DNA from: Chitinophaga pinensis
Lineage (GTDB): Bacteria > Bacteroidota > Bacteroidia > Chitinophagales > Chitinophagaceae
Length of the DNA: 64,000 nucleotides
Assembly: GCA_945872815.1 (NCBI GenBank)
Contig: CAMCAY010000004.1
Coordinates: forward strand, 25,408 to 89,407
Reading direction: 5' to 3'
Shown: positions 16,900 to 25,391 of the stretch, piece after piece
How the letters are laid out: every line of letters begins with the position of its first letter
Numbering within the stretch: the stretch's first letter is position 1
Made by a program: the position numbers and the translations under genes
The notes under the pieces: model-generated
Database searches by the model: none
What the model saw: only the letters and a program-made list of their open reading frames with translations
What the model was told of the DNA's origin: nothing

Positions 16900-16929
16900 T
16901 TGTCATCAATTTGTCATATTTGATGACAA
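16900..16929. promoter_or_regulatory. 10-bp perfect inverted repeat, operator candidate before the heme receptor
   Basis: TTGTCATCAA and TTGATGACAA are exact complements separated by 10 nt. The site is just after a terminator and about 70 nt before the TonB-receptor start, in the expected promoter zone. It is not part of the terminator stem. It could bind an iron or heme regulator; no known consensus was matched with confidence. Confidence 0.5.
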
Positions 16930-16998
16930 TGGATAAAACGTGACAGTTTCATGATCGTTTATTTGATAATTAGGTGCAAATTTGCGCCTCGATTATCC

Positions 16999-19122
16999 AT
17001 GACAAAGACATTTTCAATTATACTATTTAGTTTTTTATCATCCAATCTTTTTGCTCAAAAAGACAGTTCTGGTGAAATTAAAATCCTGAATGAAATTGTC
17101 GTTACTTCAACAAGAACAGAAAATAAATTGGGCAATGTTGCTGTTCCTGTCTCTGTAATCAACAAAAAAACAATCAATCAAGCCGGTTCTCTACGTTTAA
17201 AAGATATATTGCAAGAACAAGCAGGATTAAATCTAACCAATGGCTTTGGTGCAGGAATTCAAATGCAGGGATTAAGCCCTGACTATACATTGCTGCTGCT
17301 GAATGGAGAACCCTTGGTGGGCAGAACTGCAGGAGTGCTTGATATCAACAGAATTGGCATCAGCAATATCAAAAAAATTGAAATCGTCAAAGGACCATCA
17401 TCCAGTTTGTATGGCTCAGAAGCGATGGCAGGGGTTGTAAATATCATTACGGAAGATTCTTATAAAAAATCATTAGAAACCAATATTAGATATGGATTTG
17501 GAAATCCTGACAAAGGATGGATTGCTCCTACAGACAAAGAAGTATTTAAAAATGTGGATTTCAATTTTAACGGAAGTACTGTTTACAAAAAAACTTCCCT
17601 TCGATTCTCAAGTAATTCATTTTACATTGACGGTATCAGCTATAGACCCTATTCTACTTTAAGAGTTCCTCAGCCAATTTGGCGATTGACCAATCAATTT
17701 CACTTGAATCATAGTTTTTCATCAAAAACAAATCTGAATTTAACTGTCAGGCATGGTTATGATTACATCAAACAGGAATTATCAGTAGGGAATTTAGGAA
17801 GCATCAGTAATTCTTATGGAAGAGAAGCAAATAGTGATTTAAATATTAACCCAACCCTATCTCACAATTTCAACAACAAAATAAAATCAACGCTTCGTTT
17901 ATACAAAACACAATACAATGGCTCTCAAAAACTATCCTTTACAGATAAGCCGGATAGTATTTATGATGACGAATTCAGACAAAATTTTTTAAGAGCAGAG
18001 AATCAAACTGATTTCAACTGGAAAAAAAACAGATTAGCTATTGGTGCAGGCTATAGTGCAGATGAAGCCAACTCAACCAGATATGACAATGTTAAAAACA
18101 AAAAAAACAACACCATCATTTCCGCTTTTATACAAAATGAATGGATGCCATTTGATAAGATGACCATTATCGCAGGCATGAGGTATGATCACAACAAATT
18201 ATTTGCAGCAGCCTTTAGTCCAAAATTAGCAGCAAGGTATAGCATCAATAAAAAAATAAGTTTCAATGCCTCTATTGGTCGTGGATTTAAAGCTCCTGAT
18301 TTCAGACAGTTGTATTTAAATTTCACTAACAATGCAGCTGGCGGCTACTCTGTTTTTGGATCAATAGATGCAGTTAAAATCATCAACCAAATACAGTCTC
18401 TTGGTCAAATCAGTGAAATAAAAGATGACTTCTATAAATTAACTGCATTAACACCTGAATATTCTACAGGAATCAATATTGGCAGTACCATAGCAATAAC
18501 AAAAAAAATGTTATTCAATTTTAATTTTTTTAGAAATGACATTGAAGCATTGATAGATGTAAGACAAGTTGCCACTAAAGCAAATGGTGCTCAAATATTC
18601 AGCTACATCAACATCAAAAATGCTTACACAAAAGGAGGAGAAGCTGAATTAAACTGGCAATTAACCAAACAATTGAAAGTATCATCCGGGTATCAGTATC
18701 TATTGACTGCTGACAAAGACGATATAAAGAATATTAATTCTAAAAAAGTATATACAAGAAACAATGACGGAATCAGCCGATTACTTGTAAAGAGTGAATA
18801 CGTTGGATTGCCTAACAGAAGCAAGCACATGGCAAACATAAAACTCAGTTATGAAAACAAACATGATTTTTTTGCAACAGCAAGACTCATGTATAAATCC
18901 AAATGGTATGTATCAGATAAGGACGGAAATGGACTAATCAACACCAATGATGAGGCAGCCAATAGTTATACGCTAATCAATTTATCAGCAGGAAAGAAAA
19001 TAAATAAACTCATCTCAATGAATATAGGCATGGATAATATGCTCAATTACCAGGACGCAACTTATCTACCAAATCTTCAGGGAAGAATGATATATGTTAC
19101 AGCAAATTTTAAACTTAAATAA
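16999..19122 (+). CDS. TonB-dependent outer membrane receptor, heme receptor (HmuR) type
   Basis: 707 aa from the ATG at 16999, which puts the signal peptide (IILFSFLSSNLFAQ) at the front; an earlier start would add 16 residues without a signal. The plug domain (about 28-140) contains LKDILQEQAGLNL and VKGPSSSLYGSEAMAGVVNIIT. The 22-strand barrel follows and ends in aromatic-rich strands with a lysine at the C-terminus. RGFKAPDFRQLYLNF resembles the FRAP/YRAP box of heme receptors, with a NPDL-like TPEYS later on. There is no N-terminal carboxypeptidase-like repeat. With HmuY 10 nt downstream, heme uptake is the likely job, energised by TonB-ExbBD elsewhere. Confidence 0.87.
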   Translation: MTKTFSIILFSFLSSNLFAQKDSSGEIKILNEIVVTSTRTENKLGNVAVPVSVINKKTINQAGSLRLKDILQEQAGLNLTNGFGAGIQMQGLSPDYTLLLLNGEPLVGRTAGVLDINRIGISNIKKIEIVKGPSSSLYGSEAMAGVVNIITEDSYKKSLETNIRYGFGNPDKGWIAPTDKEVFKNVDFNFNGSTVYKKTSLRFSSNSFYIDGISYRPYSTLRVPQPIWRLTNQFHLNHSFSSKTNLNLTVRHGYDYIKQELSVGNLGSISNSYGREANSDLNINPTLSHNFNNKIKSTLRLYKTQYNGSQKLSFTDKPDSIYDDEFRQNFLRAENQTDFNWKKNRLAIGAGYSADEANSTRYDNVKNKKNNTIISAFIQNEWMPFDKMTIIAGMRYDHNKLFAAAFSPKLAARYSINKKISFNASIGRGFKAPDFRQLYLNFTNNAAGGYSVFGSIDAVKIINQIQSLGQISEIKDDFYKLTALTPEYSTGINIGSTIAITKKMLFNFNFFRNDIEALIDVRQVATKANGAQIFSYINIKNAYTKGGEAELNWQLTKQLKVSSGYQYLLTADKDDIKNINSKKVYTRNNDGISRLLVKSEYVGLPNRSKHMANIKLSYENKHDFFATARLMYKSKWYVSDKDGNGLINTNDEAANSYTLINLSAGKKINKLISMNIGMDNMLNYQDATYLPNLQGRMIYVTANFKLK

Positions 19123-19132
19123 AACAACCAAC

Positions 19133-19801
19133 ATGAAAAAAAAAATCATCACTTTAGTGGCAGTGTCCGCCATTCTATTCAGCGCTTGTAAAAAAGATTC
19201 AAATATTATAACACCTGCAGGTCCCGGCGTAAATGATTACAGCGTTACTGTAAACGGAAAAATCGTAACAGTTAGAAATCTTGATGCTGACACTATCATT
19301 GGTATGGGTGGGCAAGGGCCTTATGGAGCAGGTAAGTATAGTTTCTTTAGTCTTGCATCTAACTCCAGGGTCAGCAATTCGGATTCTGCTACCTCTAATT
19401 GGGACTTAGCGTTTGGAGGAACAACCATTCGAGTAAATTGTGGAACGAGCGGACCTGGTAATGGAGGAGCATATGTATATACAGGTTTATTTGATGACCT
19501 AACATCTGTTTCTGCAGATTCTACTTTCAAAACAGATAACGCTCCCGCTTATGCCATCACAAAGGGTTCAGGAAAAGGATGGTACAGTTATGATGGACCA
19601 AATAATATAGTAACAGCGACACCTGGAAGAACATTGGTAATCAAAACAGCCAATGGAAAATATGCTAAAGTCGAGATTTTAAATTATTATAAAGGCGGTA
19701 CAACCCCATCTATTTCAGCTTCGGATAGCATTAAAACTTATGATTCTCGTTATTATACATTCCGTTATACTTACCAAGCAGATGGTTCCACTACATTTTA
19801 A
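19133..19801 (+). CDS. HmuY-like heme-binding lipoprotein
   Basis: 222 aa from the ATG at 19133 (MKKKIITLVAVS, lipobox FSACKK). The body has the HmuY family pattern SNWDLAFGGTTIRVNCG, with SGPGNGGAYV following and a C-terminal YTFRYTYQ strand. HmuY proteins sit on the outer membrane surface and hand heme to the partner receptor. The Porphyromonas heme ligands are a pair of histidines; none is obvious here, so ligand binding may differ. It starts 10 nt after the receptor stop, so the pair is an operon. A strong terminator follows. Confidence 0.88.
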   Translation: MKKKIITLVAVSAILFSACKKDSNIITPAGPGVNDYSVTVNGKIVTVRNLDADTIIGMGGQGPYGAGKYSFFSLASNSRVSNSDSATSNWDLAFGGTTIRVNCGTSGPGNGGAYVYTGLFDDLTSVSADSTFKTDNAPAYAITKGSGKGWYSYDGPNNIVTATPGRTLVIKTANGKYAKVEILNYYKGGTTPSISASDSIKTYDSRYYTFRYTYQADGSTTF

Positions 19802-19820
19802 TATTATTTGATACTAATCA

Positions 19821-19854
19821 CAAAAGTCATCCCTAATCGGATGACTTTTGTTTT
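19821..19854 (+). terminator. Rho-independent terminator after the HmuY-like gene
   Basis: A 12-bp perfect stem, CAAAAGTCATCC with GGATGACTTTTG, has a 6-nt loop and ends in TTTTAA. It also lies at the convergent end of dapD. Confidence 0.85.
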
Positions 19855-19874
19855 AATAAGATATAGTTTTAACT

Positions 19875-20687
19875 TTAAACTGACACATTAAAATCTCTCA
19901 ATGCATCGTTCAGACTTGTTTTTAAGTCAGTACTAGATTTTCTTTTTCCAATAATCAGTGCACAACTGACATTATATTCTCCTGCAGGAAATTTCTTAAG
20001 GTAACTACCGGGGATGACTACACTACGAGCGGGGACAACGCCTTTCATCTCAATGGGTGATGATCCACTGACATCAATTATTTTAGTAGACTGAGTTAAT
20101 ACAACGTTGGCTCCCAACACAGCTTCCTTCTCCACTCTAACACCTTCAACAACAATACATCTACTACCAATAAAGCAACCATCTTCAATAATAACCGGAC
20201 TAGCCTGTAATGGCTCTAACACACCGCCAATACCAACTCCACCACTTAAATGTACATTCTTTCCTATTTGCGCACAACTGCCAACTGTTGCCCATGTGTC
20301 TACCATGGTACCTTCATCAATATAAGCGCCGATATTAACATAAGAAGGCATCAGTACTACATTCTTAGAGATAAAAGCACCATAGCGAGCTACCGCATGT
20401 GGTACAGCCCGCACACCCAAGGATGCGTAATTGGATTTCAATTTCATTTTATCATAAAACTCAAATGGTGGAAGTGAATGAGTCTCCATAGGCTGTATAG
20501 CAAAATACATGAGTATAGCCTGTTTTACCCATTCGTTAACCTGCCAAATTTCATTTACAGGCTCCGCAGTGCGCAACAAACCCTTATCAACTTTTTCTAT
20601 TACAGCCCTAACAGCATCAGCATACTTTTCTTCTTTTAATAACGCCCTATTTTCCCAAGATTCAGCTATTAATGATTTCAATTCCAT
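19875..20687 (-). CDS. dapD: 2,3,4,5-tetrahydropyridine-2,6-dicarboxylate N-succinyltransferase
   Basis: 270 aa, the usual length. An N-terminal helical domain is followed by the left-handed beta-helix with hexapeptide repeats (LMPSYVNIGAYIDEGTMVD, VGIGGVLEP, VIIEDGCFIGSRCIV). It succinylates tetrahydrodipicolinate in the lysine and meso-diaminopimelate pathway. dapB lies about 9 kb away in the same window, transcribed the other way. It stands alone, with its terminator shared on the far side. Confidence 0.96.
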   Translation of the reverse strand: MELKSLIAESWENRALLKEEKYADAVRAVIEKVDKGLLRTAEPVNEIWQVNEWVKQAILMYFAIQPMETHSLPPFEFYDKMKLKSNYASLGVRAVPHAVARYGAFISKNVVLMPSYVNIGAYIDEGTMVDTWATVGSCAQIGKNVHLSGGVGIGGVLEPLQASPVIIEDGCFIGSRCIVVEGVRVEKEAVLGANVVLTQSTKIIDVSGSSPIEMKGVVPARSVVIPGSYLKKFPAGEYNVSCALIIGKRKSSTDLKTSLNDALRDFNVSV

Positions 20688-20754
20688 AAAATAATTTTTG
20701 CGAACATACTTATCTTATCGGAAAATTTAAAACATAATTTCAATAGATTGGATT

Positions 20755-20762
20755 TATATTTG
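20755..20762 (+). promoter_or_regulatory. Possible -7 element before the family 4 glycosyltransferase gene
   Basis: TATATTTG fits TAnnTTTG exactly and lies 18 nt before the start codon. No TTG is found at the -33 distance, so it is a weak candidate. Confidence 0.35.
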
Positions 20763-20780
20763 TTAGTATAAAATCTTGCA

Positions 20781-21929
20781 ATGAAAATTGCCTTTGACGC
20801 CAAAAGGATTTATCAAAACAGAACAGGCTTGGGCAACTATAGTCGAACCCTGGTAGATTCATTGTGCACCAACTTTCCTGATAACGAATATTATTTGTAT
20901 GCTCCCAAAGTGACAAGCTTATTCAATGAGTCGCTGTATAAAAATCTACAAACAAAGACTCCAACAGCATTTCCTGAAAAATACTTCAAATCGTTGTGGA
21001 GAAGCAGCTGGGTAAAAAAAGACCTGATTAAAGACAATATTGACATTTTCCATGGGTTAAGCCACGAGATTCCTTTTGGCATTGAACATACCAATATAAA
21101 ATCTGTTGCCACCATTCATGATTTGATTTTCGAGAGATATCCTGAACAATACAATTCAATTGACATAAGTATCTACAGAAGAAAATTCAAAAATGCATGC
21201 AAGAATTCAAACGTCATTATTGCAATCAGCGAACAAACGAAAAATGACATCATCGAATTTTACAACATTGAAGAAAGCAAGATAAAAGTGTGCTATCAAA
21301 GTTGTGATACATCCTTTTACAAAGAAGTAAGTTCTGATGATAAAAATGCGATTCAATTAAAATATAATTTACCGGAAAAGTATTTTTTGTACGTCGGATC
21401 AGTAATTGAACGAAAGAATTTATTAGGCATTTGCAAAGCAATACAAATAAACTCTGACAAATCACTTCCTCCATTAGTAGTCATTGGATCTGGAAAAAAA
21501 TATCTTCAAACTGTAAAAGACTTTGTCGAAAAAAACAATCTTGAAAAAAAAATAATTTTCCTCTCTGAAGAAATGAATAATGGCAAACCTATACCTTTTA
21601 TTGATTTTCCGGCAATTTATCAGTCTGCTACTGCAATGATTTACCCTTCCATATTTGAAGGCTTCGGCATTCCTATCCTGGAATCTTTAGCAAGCAAATT
21701 ACCAGTCATAACTTCCAATATTTCTTGCATGCCCGAAGTTGGTGGGGACGCTGCTATTTATGTAAATCCTTTTAATCCTGAAGAAATTGCCCATGCAATG
21801 GCTACTGTTATTTCGAATGACAATGAATTATTAATAAAAAAAGGAATTGAGCAAGCTGCAAAATTTACAAATGAACATTGCGCCAACGCAGTTATGGATG
21901 TTTATAAAAATGTAAGAAATGATGATTGA
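20781..21929 (+). CDS. Family 4 glycosyltransferase
   Basis: 382 aa, GT-B fold. The N-terminal half begins MKIAFDAKRIYQNRTGLGNYSRTL and has HGLSHEIPF. The C-terminal half has the nucleotide-sugar site, with YVGSVIERKNL (the usual GRL.KN region) and the EX7E motif in PSIFEGFGIPILESLA. It transfers a sugar, probably mannose-like, to a glycan or lipid acceptor; the exact sugar is unknown. The stop overlaps the start of the threonylcarbamoyl-AMP synthase gene by a few bases, so the two are co-translated. Confidence 0.9.
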   Translation: MKIAFDAKRIYQNRTGLGNYSRTLVDSLCTNFPDNEYYLYAPKVTSLFNESLYKNLQTKTPTAFPEKYFKSLWRSSWVKKDLIKDNIDIFHGLSHEIPFGIEHTNIKSVATIHDLIFERYPEQYNSIDISIYRRKFKNACKNSNVIIAISEQTKNDIIEFYNIEESKIKVCYQSCDTSFYKEVSSDDKNAIQLKYNLPEKYFLYVGSVIERKNLLGICKAIQINSDKSLPPLVVIGSGKKYLQTVKDFVEKNNLEKKIIFLSEEMNNGKPIPFIDFPAIYQSATAMIYPSIFEGFGIPILESLASKLPVITSNISCMPEVGGDAAIYVNPFNPEEIAHAMATVISNDNELLIKKGIEQAAKFTNEHCANAVMDVYKNVRNDD

Positions 21930-22488
21930 TGATGACATACAAGCTTGTATAAAAGTAATGAATAAAGGAGGATTGATTCTTTATCCTACAGATACCGTAT
22001 GGGGTATTGGTTGCGATGCCACTAATGAAGAGGCAGTTGCAAAAATATATCAACTTAAAAAAAGAGAAGAAAGCAAAAGCATGATTATTCTTGTGGCAAA
22101 TGAAGAAGATATTTTAAATTATTGCGATGACGCCGGTCCACTTATATTTGATTATATAAAAGGAATTCAAAAGCCAGTAACAGTTATTTATAAAAAAGCA
22201 AAAAATCTTGCAAAAAACATAATCAATCAAGACGGCAGTATCGCCATAAGAATTGCAAAAGACAATTTCTGTCAAAAGCTGATTGGTTCGTTCGGAAAAC
22301 CTATAGTATCTACCTCTTCTAATATTTCCGGCTATCCTACACCGGCTTTATTTTGTGATATAGATTTTGAAATAAAAAAGGGGGTTGACTATATAGTACA
22401 ATACAGACAAGATGATCTAACACCCGCCAATCCAAGTTCCATCATCAGCATCAACGATGATGGGACGATACAAATTATCAGAAAATAA
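21922..22488 (+). CDS. L-threonylcarbamoyladenylate synthase (TsaC/Sua5 family)
   Basis: 188 aa from the ATG at 21922 (a neighbouring ATG at 21919 is equally possible). It contains the KPGGxxxYPTDTVWGIG-type motif as GGLILYPTDTVWGIGCDA, then YQLKKREESKSMIIL, and a late STSSNISG. It makes the threonylcarbamoyl-AMP used for t6A37 modification of tRNAs reading ANN codons. It is the short form without the Sua5 C-terminal domain. It overlaps the glycosyltransferase stop. Confidence 0.93.
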   Translation: MIDDDIQACIKVMNKGGLILYPTDTVWGIGCDATNEEAVAKIYQLKKREESKSMIILVANEEDILNYCDDAGPLIFDYIKGIQKPVTVIYKKAKNLAKNIINQDGSIAIRIAKDNFCQKLIGSFGKPIVSTSSNISGYPTPALFCDIDFEIKKGVDYIVQYRQDDLTPANPSSIISINDDGTIQIIRK

Positions 22489-23073
22489 TTAAAATAATTT
22501 CAAAGCAACTCCGATGTGCAGTGACTGACTTTTCCATTTATCTGAAGAAATTGCATCATTGATATTATTCAATCCTACCTGATACCTGCCATAAACATAT
22601 AAACTGGAAAGCTTTATCTGAACTCCTCCCACCATTGCTATGTCACCTGACTTGATTGCGTCCTTAGCCTGATCTTTCACTGATAAATTACTTTTAGATA
22701 GAATTCCAAAACGAGGACCTGCCTGCAGAGCAAATTTTTTCGAAAGATTTATATTCAATAAAATAGGCAAATTGAGATACCCAAACTTGATTTTTGAAAT
22801 ATCGATTGATTGATAAGTTTGAGAAAAGTTATTGGCAGTATCAAAATTCACTTCACTGTAATACAGCTCGGGCTGAATAGCAAATGTAGAAGACAATTTA
22901 AATTGAACAAAACCTCCAAAATGATATCCAAATGCAAATTTGCTATTGAAATTATTGCCATCAATTTTTTGGATATCAGTTCCCCCTTTTGCTCCAATAT
23001 GTAGCCCTTGAGAAAATGCTACAGTTGAAAGGAAAATAAAAGCGAAAAAGCAGCATAAATATTTTTTAAGCAT
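22489..23073 (-). CDS. Outer membrane beta-barrel protein (PorT/OmpA-like fold)
   Basis: 194 aa. A signal peptide (residues 1-21, ending VAFSQ) is followed by about eight amphipathic strands: GLHIGAKGGTDIQKI, FAFGYHFGGFVQFKLSS, YLNLPILLNINLSKKFALQAGPRFG, and a final strand ending VALKLF with a C-terminal aromatic. Such proteins are common in Bacteroidota; no specific role can be given. The gene ends 1 nt after the threonylcarbamoyl synthase stop in tail-to-tail orientation. There is no clear promoter in the 365-bp space upstream apart from AT-rich DNA. Confidence 0.82.
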   Translation of the reverse strand: MLKKYLCCFFAFIFLSTVAFSQGLHIGAKGGTDIQKIDGNNFNSKFAFGYHFGGFVQFKLSSTFAIQPELYYSEVNFDTANNFSQTYQSIDISKIKFGYLNLPILLNINLSKKFALQAGPRFGILSKSNLSVKDQAKDAIKSGDIAMVGGVQIKLSSLYVYGRYQVGLNNINDAISSDKWKSQSLHIGVALKLF

Positions 23074-23238
23074 ATAATTGTTTTAAAAGTGAACAAATTA
23101 ATTATTAATCAATAAACAATGTAATGATAAATTGATAATTACACAAGTGTATTTCTTTGTATAAACCTCTAAATTCACTGATTTTCAGTAGTTTGTAGAA
23201 ACTATAACAATAAAATTCAGCTTTTCAAAAAAATAACT

Positions 23239-23246
23239 TACCTTTG
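23239..23246 (+). promoter_or_regulatory. -7 promoter element of the DEAD-box helicase gene
   Basis: TACCTTTG, an exact TAnnTTTG, is followed by CAAAG. It lies nearly 200 nt before the start codon, which implies a long transcribed leader. The -33 element is a weak TTC. The rest of the 23074-23438 gap is AT-rich DNA with no other recognisable gene. Confidence 0.5.
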
Positions 23247-23438
23247 CAAAGAATTATTAAAACTGAGAATTACATGACATGCTCAGTTGCTGTTGAAAGC
23301 AGGTATTAAGTTAAACTTTTCTCTCCGAGATTTTTTCTCTCCAACGGCCCGAAGCATTACATGTGACCATCAAAAATCATTTTTGGACCACATGCTTGTT
23401 GCTATAGCAATAAGGGGTCTTTACATTAAAACAAAACA
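23247..23438 (+). promoter_or_regulatory. Long structured 5' leader of the DEAD-box helicase mRNA
   Basis: About 190 nt of likely untranslated RNA. It contains an imperfect long hairpin (23352-23397; AAGCA with TGCTT, ATGTG with CACAT, and AAAAAT with ATTTTT), a short palindrome TTGCTATAGCAA near 23399-23410, and two similar pyrimidine-rich tracts ending TTTCTCTCC. Helicases of this type often have cold-responsive leaders. Cold regulation here is inferred from the layout, not shown. Confidence 0.4.
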
Positions 23439-25160
23439 ATGAATACATTTGAATCATTGGGTCTAAAACCCGAAATTTTACAATCAATCAACGATTTAGG
23501 ATTTACAAATCCAACCCCCATTCAAGAACAAGCAATCCCTGTTTTACTTTCAGGCACCATGGACTTTGTAGGTTTGGCGCAAACCGGTACAGGTAAAACT
23601 GCTGCTTTTGGTCTTCCTCTTTTACAACTAATAAATGCTGCAGATAAATTTCCGCAAGCTCTAATTGTTTGTCCTACCAGAGAACTCTGTTTGCAAATAA
23701 CCAATGACTTACTTGTTTTTAAAAAATATTTAAAAGGCGTTAACACTGAAGCAGTTTATGGAGGTGCATCTATCACTATGCAAATTAGAAATCTTCGTCA
23801 GGGAGTTCAAATAGTAGTAGCAACACCTGGAAGATTGATTGATCTTATTGAAAGAAAAGCCATTGACCTACAGAAAGTGAAGTATGTAGTTTTGGATGAA
23901 GCAGATGAAATGCTGAACATGGGATTCAGAGACGATATCGACTTCGTATTGAAGAATACCATTAACAGAGAAAGTATTTGGTTATTCAGTGCTACCATGC
24001 CGCCGGAAGTAAGGGCTATTTCAAAAAATTTCATGACTTCCCCTAAAGAAATCACAGTTGGGAAAAAGAACAGCGGAAATGTAAATATAGATCATCAGTA
24101 CTACTTAACAGCTGCACATCAACGATATGAAACGCTCAAGAGATTGATTGATTTCAATCCGGGAATGTATGGCATCATTTTTACCAGAACAAAAGCTGAT
24201 GCACAAGAAATTTCTGAAAGACTTTCAAAAAACGGATATGATATCGAAGCATTGCATGGCGATTTAACCCAACAACAACGTGATAAAGTGATGGGACGAT
24301 TCAGAAGCAAAGTCCTTCAATTACTTATAGCAACGGATGTTGCAGCAAGAGGCATTGATGTGGATGGCATTACTCACGTTATAAATTATGAGTTGCCTGA
24401 TGATATGGAAGTATATACACACAGAAGCGGAAGAACAGCCAGAGCAGGGAAAAGCGGAATATGTATTTCCATCTGTCACACAAGAGAAACGTTCAAAATC
24501 AGACAACTTGAAAAAATGATCAATGCTACTTTTCACAAAGTAGATATACCAAGTGGAAAGGAAGTTTGTAGAAGACAATTTTTCCACTTCATGGACAAGT
24601 TGATTCAAACAGATATTTCACACGGAGATTACGAAACATATCTTCCAGATTTGATGCAAAAATTTGAAAATGTTTCCAAGGAAGAAGTATTGCAAAGAGT
24701 TGCTGCTTTGGAATTTGATCATTTCCTGAAATATTATGAAAACGCAGACGATCTTAATGTAAGAATGGACACGCGCAATCGCAATATGGTGAATGAAAGA
24801 GGGGCCCCTCAAAACAGAAATGACAGAGGTGAAAGAAATTTCAACAGAAGGGACAATGGATTCACTAGATTATTTATAAATCTGGGAACAAAGGATGGAT
24901 TCTATAAAGCCAGTTTTCTGCAATACATATTGGACGAGAGCAATTTGAAAAAAGAAGTTTTGGGTAAGATAGACATGAGGGAAATGAACACTTGGGTTGA
25001 AGTAGATAAATCCAATGCAGGAAAAATGATTAAAGCCATTGACGGCAAACGTTACAATAACAGAACTGTAAGAATGAATGAAGCAGATGGTGGCTTTAGA
25101 AAGCCAACAGATGAAGGAAGAAAAAGAAATTACGCCCCTAGAGAAAGAAGGCAGTTTTAA
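23439..25160 (+). CDS. DEAD-box RNA helicase with DbpA-type RNA-binding domain
   Basis: 573 aa. The core has the Q motif (GFTNPTPIQEQAI), AQTGTGKT at 47-54, PTREL, DEAD at 153-156, SAT, and HRSGRTARAG. An extended region with polar Asn/Arg-rich sequence (MVNERGAPQNRNDRGERN) leads to a C-terminal DbpA-like RNA-binding domain (TRLFINLGTKDGFYKASFLQYI, then ending with a basic tail). This is the CsdA/DeaD type involved in ribosome assembly and cold adaptation. It has its own long leader and ends in a strong palindromic terminator. Confidence 0.94.
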   Translation: MNTFESLGLKPEILQSINDLGFTNPTPIQEQAIPVLLSGTMDFVGLAQTGTGKTAAFGLPLLQLINAADKFPQALIVCPTRELCLQITNDLLVFKKYLKGVNTEAVYGGASITMQIRNLRQGVQIVVATPGRLIDLIERKAIDLQKVKYVVLDEADEMLNMGFRDDIDFVLKNTINRESIWLFSATMPPEVRAISKNFMTSPKEITVGKKNSGNVNIDHQYYLTAAHQRYETLKRLIDFNPGMYGIIFTRTKADAQEISERLSKNGYDIEALHGDLTQQQRDKVMGRFRSKVLQLLIATDVAARGIDVDGITHVINYELPDDMEVYTHRSGRTARAGKSGICISICHTRETFKIRQLEKMINATFHKVDIPSGKEVCRRQFFHFMDKLIQTDISHGDYETYLPDLMQKFENVSKEEVLQRVAALEFDHFLKYYENADDLNVRMDTRNRNMVNERGAPQNRNDRGERNFNRRDNGFTRLFINLGTKDGFYKASFLQYILDESNLKKEVLGKIDMREMNTWVEVDKSNAGKMIKAIDGKRYNNRTVRMNEADGGFRKPTDEGRKRNYAPRERRQF

Positions 25161-25184
25161 AATATTTTCGTCCGCTATTTTTAT

Positions 25185-25217
25185 TAGCCCACCATTTAAA
25201 TGGTGGGCTATTTTATT
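25185..25217 (+). terminator. Perfect 26-bp palindrome terminator after the helicase gene
   Basis: A perfect palindrome (25185-25210) has arms of 13 bp, the first being TAGCCCACCATTT. It is followed by TTTTATT. The G-C rich outer part with the T tract suits intrinsic termination. The same central 21 bases recur at 25359-25379. Confidence 0.8.
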
Positions 25218-25358
25218 AAATGTATTATACTAAAAAAGTTGACCATAAAATCAACAAAAAAGTAATTGTAAAAGTTTCATTTAAAAGTCATTTTACAACA
25301 TTATTGAGGCGTTAAAAAAACATTATCCAATGTAGATTTAAGAGATTTTCTTTTGTTT

Positions 25359-25379
25359 CACCATTTAAATGGTGGGCTA
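25359..25379. repeat. Second copy of the palindromic terminator core
   Basis: The 21-bp sequence with palindrome CACCATTTAAATGGTG and then GGCTA is identical to 25190-25210. Here it lacks the left arm extension and a T tract, and sits 13 nt from the end of the metallophosphoesterase gene. It may be a duplication of the terminator core. Confidence 0.8.
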
Positions 25380-25391
25380 ATAAATAAAAAA

